Shown one piece after another: positions 14,552 through 19,048 of a stretch of 19,048 nt of DNA. The notes below the pieces were generated by a model, which did no database searches, had not been told where the DNA came from, and saw only the letters and a program-made list of their open reading frames with translations. The position numbers were made by a program, and so were the translations under genes. The stretch spans positions 1 to 19,048 of the forward strand of contig JAZNXI010000132.1 in assembly GCA_045593825.1 (NCBI GenBank). Reading direction: 5' to 3'. Each line of letters opens with the position of its first letter. Position 1 is the first letter of the stretch. This DNA is from SIG299 sp045593825 (GTDB lineage: Bacteria > Bacillota > Clostridia > Lachnospirales > Lachnospiraceae).

Positions 14552-15620
14552 AAAGCTGGAAACAAAAAAAGTATTGGATGAAAAGCAGTTTGGTAATACC
14601 AAAATGCGTAATAGATTGGCGCTTAGTATTCTTTGGGTGTTAATTGCCTATGTGGTGCTGGCAGTTGTTTTGATTACAATTTTGTTGGCGCTCGGTGTAG
14701 ATGTGGAAGAATTATACACACCTTGGACTTTGCTGATTTTACTGACACTGCTTTGCTTTTTCCTGTCCATGGTGGCCTCCTATTTCCTGATGAAAAAGAT
14801 TTTTAATCCGCTGCAGCAAATCAGTGTGGCCGCAGGTAAAGTGGCTTCCGGCGACTTTACACCGGTTATTTCTTATAAAGGTGAATTTGAAGAACTGGAA
14901 CGTACTTTTGAAAATTTTAACCGCATGGTAAAGGAACTGAATTCCGTAGAAATCATGCGTAACGACTTTATTGCGGACGTTTCCCATGAGTTTAAGACTC
15001 CGTTGTCTGCCATTACGGGATATGCAACACTTCTTCAGGATACGGAGCTTTCCGAAGAAGAACGCCGGGAGTATATCAAAAAAATTTTTTTCAACATAGA
15101 GAAACTGAACGATTTGACAGAGAACATCCTGCAGTTGTCCAGAATGGAGCATCAGCAGTTTTTGGAAACGCCGGTTAATTTCCGTCTGGATGAGCAGATC
15201 CGTGAGGCGATTGTGCTTTTGGAGCCAAAGTGGAGTGTTAAAAATTTGGAGCTTGATTTGGAGTTGCCGGAGGTGGTATTTACCGGTCATCCGTCCCTGC
15301 TGTTTACAGTGTGGACCAACCTTATCGGCAATGCCATAAAATATACCGATAACGGTGGAACCATCAGTGTTTTTCTTTCTGAAAATGCAGGAAGTGTGCA
15401 GGTAACAGTGCGGGATACCGGCATTGGCATGAACGAAGAAACGAAGGCTCATATTTTTGACAAATTCTATCAGGGTGATACCTCCAGAAAATCCCAGGGT
15501 AACGGGCTTGGATTGGCGATTTGTAAGGAGATTGTGAGGAAGTGTGACGGAACCATTTCGGTAACAAGTGAACCGGGGAACGGGGCAGAGTTTGTGGTTG
15601 TTTTAAGAAAGATGAAATAG
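14544..15620 (+). CDS. Membrane histidine kinase with very short extracytoplasmic loop
   Basis: Sensor kinase of 358 aa paired with the preceding regulator. There are two TM helices (about 25-52 and 61-83) separated by only about nine polar residues (DVEELYTPW), so there is no periplasmic sensor domain. A HAMP linker (84-135) follows. The HisKA dimerisation helix carries the phospho-acceptor His148 in FIADVSHEFKTPLSA. The HATPase domain has an N-box (NLIGNAIKYTDNGG), G1 (RDTGIGM), F-box (FDKFYQGD) and G2 (GNGLGLAI). All catalytic motifs are present. The layout resembles intramembrane-sensing kinases known for cell-envelope stress, but no transporter or LiaF-like partner is next to it. The signal is unknown. 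Confidence 0.92.
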   Translation: MAKKLETKKVLDEKQFGNTKMRNRLALSILWVLIAYVVLAVVLITILLALGVDVEELYTPWTLLILLTLLCFFLSMVASYFLMKKIFNPLQQISVAAGKVASGDFTPVISYKGEFEELERTFENFNRMVKELNSVEIMRNDFIADVSHEFKTPLSAITGYATLLQDTELSEEERREYIKKIFFNIEKLNDLTENILQLSRMEHQQFLETPVNFRLDEQIREAIVLLEPKWSVKNLELDLELPEVVFTGHPSLLFTVWTNLIGNAIKYTDNGGTISVFLSENAGSVQVTVRDTGIGMNEETKAHIFDKFYQGDTSRKSQGNGLGLAICKEIVRKCDGTISVTSEPGNGAEFVVVLRKMK

Positions 15621-15633
15621 AGGGGAATATGCT

Positions 15634-16242
15634 ATGATTCAAAACATTATTTTCGACATCGGCAACGTCCTTGCCAGCTTCCGTTGGCAGGACTTATTTA
15701 AAGATTTAGGTTTTACCGGAGAAAAATTTAATCGAATTGCAGCAGCAACGGTGCTGCATCCTACTATGTGGAACGAGTTTGACCGCAGCCTTATGCGGGA
15801 CGAAGAAATTATTGCTAAGTGTATAGAACGGGCACCGGAGTATGAGCAGGAAATCCGGCTGATATTTACAAAAACAGAACTTTTGGTGGAGGAATATGCC
15901 CATTCCTTTGAATGGATAAATGGCTTAAAAGATCAGGGATATCACGTGTATCTGCTGTCCAATTACGGCAGAACTTCTTTTGAGGCAGCCAGAGACCACG
16001 GACGTTTAAGCTTTTTGCCGCTGGTGGACGGCGGTGTCATTTCCTATGAGGTTCAGATTGTGAAGCCGGAGCCGGGCATATATACAGCATTGCTTAATAA
16101 ATATAAATTAAAGGCAGAAGAATGCGTTTTCCTGGATGACCGCGCGGAAAATATTGCAGCGGCAGAGGCACTCGGGTTCCATGGTATTGTGGTAGAGTCG
16201 TACAAACAGGCGGCAGAAGCATTACAAAATATGTTAAAGTAA
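15634..16242 (+). CDS. HAD-family hydrolase, YihX-like (FDIGN motif)
   Basis: A 202-aa HAD hydrolase. Motif I reads NIIFDIGNVL: nucleophile Asp8 is present, but the position of the usual second Asp is Gly10, as in the YihX/epoxide-hydrolase-N-like branch of the family (FDLGNV). Other motifs are LLSNYG (motif II), a Lys in VKPEPGIYTALL (motif III), and FLDDRAENIAAAEALGFHG (motif IV). The cap is helical (about 17-90). The substrate is not predictable; YihX itself dephosphorylates glucose 1-phosphate. It starts 14 nt after the kinase gene, with GAGGGG upstream, so it is probably the third gene of that operon. A terminator follows at once. Confidence 0.88.
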   Translation: MIQNIIFDIGNVLASFRWQDLFKDLGFTGEKFNRIAAATVLHPTMWNEFDRSLMRDEEIIAKCIERAPEYEQEIRLIFTKTELLVEEYAHSFEWINGLKDQGYHVYLLSNYGRTSFEAARDHGRLSFLPLVDGGVISYEVQIVKPEPGIYTALLNKYKLKAEECVFLDDRAENIAAAEALGFHGIVVESYKQAAEALQNMLK

Positions 16243-16248
16243 GTATGT

Positions 16249-16277
16249 AAGGGGTGAAATATCACCCCTTTTCTTTT
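16249..16277 (+). terminator. Intrinsic terminator overlapping the amidohydrolase stop codon
   Basis: AAGGGGTGA (16249-16257), loop AATA, TCACCCCTT (16262-16270), then a T-rich tail TTCTTTTT. It ends the two-component/HAD operon. Its right arm contains the minus-strand stop codon of the convergent amidohydrolase, so the two genes share this sequence. Confidence 0.85.
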
Positions 16278-17410
16278 TCCCATACAACTTTTCCGTTAAT
16301 GATGGTTTTTATCACAGAAGACCGTAGCTCCAGGGGAGTTCCGTCCCAAAGGCACAGGTCGGCGTCTTTGCCCACGGTAAGACTTCCTAAGCGGTTGTCT
16401 ACACGGCAGATGCGCGCAGCGTCGATGGTAATAGCCCGCAGGGCATCATAGTCGCTAAGCCCCTCCTTTACAGCCAGGGCGGCGCAAAGCGGCAAATATT
16501 GCAGGCGGCACACCGGATGGTCGGTGGTGAGGGCAACGGTCACACCTGCCTGTTTTAAGATGCCGGGAGTCTTAAAGTCTGATTCGCAGACTTCTTTTTT
16601 ACTGCGGGCCGACATGGAAGGTCCCACAATGGCAGGATAACCGCTGTTTGCAATTTCTTCTGCAATTAAATGGCCTTCGGTGCAGTGGTCCAGTGTCAGA
16701 TCAAGATCAAATTCCTTTGCAATGCGGATGGCGGTTAAAATATCGTCAGTACGGTGCACATGGGCTTTTAGCGGAATCTTTTTTTCAAACAAGTCCCGGT
16801 AACATTCCAAACGGAAGTTTTTTTCAGTAGAATCGGGCGGAGTATTGGTCAGGTATTGTCTGGCGGTAAACAGTTCTTCCCGGATGATTCCTGCGATACC
16901 CATGCGGGTAGAAGGTGTGTTGCCGTTCATTCCAAAACAGGTCATGGGATTTTCACCAAAGGCAATTTTTATAGCAGCAGGAGCAAGAACTACCATGTTG
17001 TCGATGCAGCGGCCATGGGTTTTTATAAAGGCAAACTGGCCGCCTACCGGATTGGAGCTTCCCGGGCCCGCCATAACGCCGGTGACACCGGAGGCAAGAG
17101 CGTTATGGAAAGCGCTGTCCATAGGATGAATGGAATCAATGGCGCGTAAATAAGGAGTGGCGGGAGTTGTGTTCTCATTACATTCATCTCCAATGCCCGT
17201 TACTTTTTCTTCGGAAATTCCAAGATGGCTGTGGGCATCAATAAAACCGGGAAAAACAAGCAGTCCGGAAGCATCCAGAACTTCCATGTTGTCAGAAACA
17301 GTAATGTCCGATGCTATTTCAGCAATTTTTCCTTTTTTTACCAACAGGTCTGCGCGGATGGGCTGCTCTGTTTCCATGGTGTGAAGCAGTCCGTTTTTGA
17401 TTAAAAGCAT
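16262..17410 (-). CDS. Amidohydrolase-family metal-dependent hydrolase
   Basis: A cytosolic (beta/alpha)8 metallohydrolase of 382 aa, related to imidazolonepropionase or dihydroorotase-like amidohydrolases. The N- and C-terminal beta-sandwich strands are visible (MLLIKNGLLHTME, then LGSLTVGKDADLCLWDGTPLEL and VIKTIINGKVVW). Metal-ligand candidates are His60 and His62 in PGFIDAHSHLG, the histidines in LKAHVHRTDD and LTLDHCTEGH, and the Asp in ALTTDHPV. The substrate is not deducible. GGAGAT lies about 9 nt before the ATG on the minus strand. It is a single-gene unit, divergent from the poly-Asn gene and sharing an inverted repeat upstream (17447-17482). Nothing in it suggests a link to the sporulation genes beside it. 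Confidence 0.88.
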   Translation of the reverse strand: MLLIKNGLLHTMETEQPIRADLLVKKGKIAEIASDITVSDNMEVLDASGLLVFPGFIDAHSHLGISEEKVTGIGDECNENTTPATPYLRAIDSIHPMDSAFHNALASGVTGVMAGPGSSNPVGGQFAFIKTHGRCIDNMVVLAPAAIKIAFGENPMTCFGMNGNTPSTRMGIAGIIREELFTARQYLTNTPPDSTEKNFRLECYRDLFEKKIPLKAHVHRTDDILTAIRIAKEFDLDLTLDHCTEGHLIAEEIANSGYPAIVGPSMSARSKKEVCESDFKTPGILKQAGVTVALTTDHPVCRLQYLPLCAALAVKEGLSDYDALRAITIDAARICRVDNRLGSLTVGKDADLCLWDGTPLELRSSVIKTIINGKVVWEKEKG

Positions 17411-17446
17411 AGGTCGTATCTCCTCAAATAAAATTTATAGGTTTTG

Positions 17447-17482
17447 AAGTATAGTTTTCCTAAAAGGAGACAAACTATACTT
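17447..17482. repeat. Perfect 11-bp inverted repeat between divergent genes
   Basis: AAGTATAGTTT (17447-17457) and AAACTATACTT (17472-17482) are exact inverted copies. The loop contains a further inner TCCT/AGGA pair (17458-17461 and 17465-17468), so a 15-bp interrupted stem is possible. Each arm holds TATACT, one on each strand, as expected for a symmetrical operator or paired divergent -10 elements. It lies 37 bases from the amidohydrolase start and 24 from the poly-Asn start. Confidence 0.7.
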
Positions 17483-17490
17483 GTGAAGAT

Positions 17491-17500
17491 AAGGAGGTGA
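17491..17500 (+). promoter_or_regulatory. Full-length Shine-Dalgarno of the poly-Asn gene
   Basis: AAGGAGGTGA matches the complement of the 16S rRNA 3' end over ten bases and lies 5 nt before the ATG at 17506. It is the strongest ribosome binding site in the window and shows that the tiny gene downstream is meant to be translated heavily. Confidence 0.88.
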
Positions 17501-17505
17501 ATCAC

Positions 17506-17631
17506 ATGAACAATAATAACAACAATAACAACAATAACAACAACCAGAATAACAACAATAATAACAATAATAAGAACAACAATAACAAGAACAACAATCA
17601 GAAGAATAATAATAACAACCAGAACAGATAA
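17506..17631 (+). CDS. Poly-asparagine microprotein (41 aa)
   Basis: I know no named family. Of 41 residues 33 are Asn; the rest are the initiator Met, three Gln, three Lys and a final Arg, with the Lys residues all in the second half. There is no hydrophobic segment or signal peptide. Asn codons are mixed (by my count 19 AAC, 14 AAT), so this is not a simple single-triplet expansion at DNA level and may be kept by selection on the protein. Evidence for a real gene: an ideal Shine-Dalgarno at 17491, an ATG, a stop, and a strong terminator 20 nt later. It lies between an amidohydrolase and spoIIIAA, which suggests but does not prove a sporulation role such as a coat or matrix component. Alternatives are a prion-like or aggregating protein, or an extreme Asn-dependent leader peptide. 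Confidence 0.72.
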   Translation: MNNNNNNNNNNNNQNNNNNNNNKNNNNKNNNQKNNNNNQNR

Positions 17632-17652
17632 GCTGGGAGCTATAGAAAGAGG

Positions 17653-17683
17653 GCAGCCTGCGATTTCGCGGGCTGCTTTTTTT
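17653..17683 (+). terminator. Intrinsic terminator after the poly-Asn gene
   Basis: GCAGCCTGCG (17653-17662), loop ATTT, CGCGGGCTGC (17667-17676; one T-G pair), followed by seven T's. A strong rho-independent terminator. Confidence 0.9.
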
Positions 17684-17718
17684 GCCTGAAACCAAACTTT
17701 CAGGCATGTTTTATTTTG
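17683..17718 (+). terminator. Second tandem hairpin upstream of spoIIIAA
   Basis: TGCCTGAAA (17683-17691), loop CCAAAC, TTTCAGGCA (17698-17706), followed by a T-rich run TGTTTTATTTTG. It is a perfect 9-bp stem directly abutting the first terminator and probably a back-up terminator. Its right arm overlaps the proposed sigma-E -35 region. Confidence 0.7.
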
Positions 17719-17732
17719 TAATGACATAAGAT
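17704..17732 (+). promoter_or_regulatory. Candidate sigma-E promoter of spoIIIA
   Basis: GCATGTT (17704-17710) and CATAAGAT (17725-17732), spaced 14 nt, resemble the sigma-E consensus as I remember it (KMATATT / CATACAAT). spoIIIA is transcribed by mother-cell sigma-E in Bacillus, and the two upstream terminators mean the operon needs its own promoter. The -10 differs at two positions, so this is a reasoned guess. Confidence 0.45.
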
Positions 17733-17769
17733 AGGACAAGAACGAACAAGCAGAAGGAGGGAGATGTTT

Positions 17770-18744
17770 ATGTTGTCAGAACTTTTGATGATTTTTCCTG
17801 CGGGGCTTCGGGAAAAAATGAAACATATAGATTTCATAAATGAGGGCTATACGGAGCTTCGGTTTAGGTGTAATGGTCCGGTAATGCTCCTAAGGGGCAG
17901 GGAAGAATGTTTTTTACATAAAAACGGTGAAATATGCAACGATGCCGGTTTGGCATATATGATATCGGTGAACGAACTCCGGGAGATGATGGAATATATC
18001 AGTAATTTTTCCATATATGCTTACGAGGAAGAAGTAAGGCAGGGATTTTTAACTATTCCGGGAGGACACCGGGTGGGAATCTGCGGCAAGACGGTGTTAT
18101 CCGGGAATGAAATAAAAACTATCCGGAACATTTCCTTCTTAAATATCCGGATTGCCAGGGAAATGCAGGGCTGCGGAGAAAAACTGTTACCATATTTATA
18201 TCAGGAAGACCGGCTGTTTCATACGCTGATTGTGTCGCCGCCGGGGTGTGGAAAAACAACCTTATTGCGGGATGTTATCCGCCTGGTGTCCGATGGCGGG
18301 AAGTGGCAGGATAGCCACGGTGAAGTACAAAATGTCCGTGGCCGAAAGGTTAGTGTAGTGGATGAGCGTTCCGAACTGGCTGCCTGTTATAACGGGGTTC
18401 CGCAAAATAATCTGGGAAAACGTACGGACGTGTTGGATGGATGTCCTAAGGAAAAGGGAATTGAAATAATGCTCCGTTCCATGTCACCGGAAGTGATTGC
18501 GGTGGATGAACTGGGAGGAGAGCGGGAACTTAAAATGATAGAAAAATCCATATATTGCGGCTGCAGTATTCTGGCAACTGCCCACGGAGAAGGCAGGGAA
18601 GCCTGGTTCTCCAAGGCCGGCGGGTATCGGAAGGAGCTTCTTACCGGTATTTTTGAGCGGTATATATTTTTAAAGCCCGGAAAGTCCGGTTGTGTGGATG
18701 TAGTGTGTGACAGAACGGGAAGAGAGGTGGATATAAAATGGTAA
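17770..18744 (+). CDS. spoIIIAA: Stage III sporulation protein AA (ATPase of the SpoIIIA channel)
   Basis: SpoIIIAA is the cytosolic ATPase of the SpoIIIA-SpoIIQ complex that links mother cell and forespore, related to secretion ATPases. From the ATG at 17770 the product is 324 aa. I prefer this start because AAGGAGG (17754-17760) is 9 nt away; an in-frame ATG at 17764 is only 3 nt from it. The N-terminal domain carries YAYEEEVRQGFLTIPGGHRVGICG (83-106). The Walker A motif is SPPGCGKTT (156-164), VVDERSELAAC follows, and the Walker B motif is VIAVDELGG. The C-terminus has ATAHGEGREAW. It is the first gene of the spoIIIA operon and overlaps spoIIIAB by 7 nt. Presence of this gene is good evidence that the organism can form endospores. 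Confidence 0.94.
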   Translation: MLSELLMIFPAGLREKMKHIDFINEGYTELRFRCNGPVMLLRGREECFLHKNGEICNDAGLAYMISVNELREMMEYISNFSIYAYEEEVRQGFLTIPGGHRVGICGKTVLSGNEIKTIRNISFLNIRIAREMQGCGEKLLPYLYQEDRLFHTLIVSPPGCGKTTLLRDVIRLVSDGGKWQDSHGEVQNVRGRKVSVVDERSELAACYNGVPQNNLGKRTDVLDGCPKEKGIEIMLRSMSPEVIAVDELGGERELKMIEKSIYCGCSILATAHGEGREAWFSKAGGYRKELLTGIFERYIFLKPGKSGCVDVVCDRTGREVDIKW

Positions 18745-19048
18745 AGCTGGTTGGGGCAGTTTTGGTTTTGGTTTCTGCCTATGCTATCGGTAGTCTGCTT
18801 GCTTTGCAGGTAAAGGAACAGGAAAAATGGCTGAAGGATATAAAAACAGCATTGTTTCTCCTGATGGGGGAACTGGAATACCGGCAGGTGCCAATGCCGG
18901 AGGCGTTAGCACTCATCGGGAAACGGCATGGTGGCCGGCTGGCTTCTTTCTTTCAAAACCTATCCGGGGAACTTGCCAAAAAAGAGGGCTTTTCCCTGCA
19001 TCAAGGCGATCGAGGACAAGATGATCGAGCTTGCACGTCAGAAGAATC
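18738..19048 (+). CDS. spoIIIAB: Stage III sporulation protein AB, 3'-truncated by window edge
   Basis: SpoIIIAB is a membrane protein of the SpoIIIA complex with a GspF-like fold. The first 103 codons are present. The N-terminal MVKLVGAVLVLVSAYAIGSLLA is a TM segment as in Bacillus SpoIIIAB. It is followed by the amphipathic region (LKDIKTALFLLMGELEYRQVPMPEALALIG) that matches the family pattern of a conserved Glu, Tyr and Pro. The ATG overlaps the spoIIIAA stop by 7 nt. After about residue 88 (FSLHQ) the frame gives a peptide unlike SpoIIIAB (GDRGQDDRACTSEES), while another frame gives a plausible unrelated coding stretch, so the last ~45 bases may not belong to this gene. Confidence 0.85.
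   Translation, partial: MVKLVGAVLVLVSAYAIGSLLALQVKEQEKWLKDIKTALFLLMGELEYRQVPMPEALALIGKRHGGRLASFFQNLSGELAKKEGFSLHQGDRGQDDRACTSEE

Noticed and set aside
15634..16242. HAD protein considered inactive because motif I is FDIGN rather than DxD
   Set aside because: The Gly at this position is normal for the YihX-like branch, and motifs II-IV are intact, so loss of activity is not supported.
17506..17631. CRISPR array or tandem DNA repeat
   Set aside because: The AAC/AAT units have no fixed-length repeat and spacer structure, and the tract is coherent as codons behind a Shine-Dalgarno.
17401..17739. Minus-strand frames of 90-112 aa across the Asn-codon tract, one looking like a long Val/Ile membrane segment, the other Tyr/Cys/Ser-rich
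   Set aside because: They are antisense readings of AAC/AAT repeats (GTT/ATT and so on), with no ribosome binding site, and they run through both terminators and the amidohydrolase promoter area. The plus-strand frame has the ideal Shine-Dalgarno.
18827..19024. 65-aa plus-strand frame inside spoIIIAB
   Set aside because: It is an out-of-frame shadow of spoIIIAB without its own ribosome binding site; spoIIIAB has family-like sequence over the same bases up to about 19000.

Overview
The window looks like a chromosomal segment of a spore-forming Clostridia member, most likely Lachnospiraceae. The reasons are its moderate-to-low GC, strong GGAGG-type ribosome binding sites, a RelQ-type alarmone synthetase, RecU, a short HisG paired with HisZ, and the start of a spoIIIA sporulation operon. 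Nearly all of it is dense, vertically inherited-looking housekeeping DNA. No insertion sequence, phage, CRISPR array, tRNA or rRNA was seen.

Layout. (1) 1-6640, plus strand, one tightly packed run: a 5'-truncated LytR-CpsA-Psr cell-wall ligase, a RelQ-like (p)ppGpp synthetase, an RsmF-like rRNA m5C methyltransferase, an RsuA pseudouridine synthase, a HAD phosphatase, an unknown two-TM protein, an RluA-type pseudouridine synthase and the Holliday-junction resolvase RecU. Several genes overlap by 1-56 nt. (2) 6645-12900, plus strand: the histidine operon hisZ-G-D-B-A-IE. It starts from a perfect-consensus sigma-A promoter (TTGACA-17-TATAAT), has a leader with a dyad and a repeated half-site, and ends with a 40-aa membrane microprotein and a long bidirectional terminator. 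hisIE carries an N-terminal HisF-like domain with both catalytic aspartates replaced by Asn. hisH, hisF, hisC and a histidinol phosphatase are absent here. (3) 12911-13699, minus strand: aroE, divergent from a two-component system (13874-15620) that is followed by a second HAD hydrolase (15634-16242). (4) 16262-17410, minus strand: an amidohydrolase. (5) 17411-17763: a regulatory stretch with a perfect 11-bp inverted repeat, a striking 41-codon gene (33 Asn codons) behind a full-length Shine-Dalgarno, two tandem terminator hairpins and a candidate sigma-E promoter. (6) 17770-end: spoIIIAA and a truncated spoIIIAB whose last ~45 nt do not read like SpoIIIAB.

How it fits together: region 1 combines translation-machinery modification with stress signalling and recombination or cell-wall functions. 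Region 2 makes most of the histidine pathway. Region 5-6 belongs to the sporulation programme. The most unusual items are the poly-Asn microprotein, the degenerate HisF domain fused to HisIE, and the his leader.
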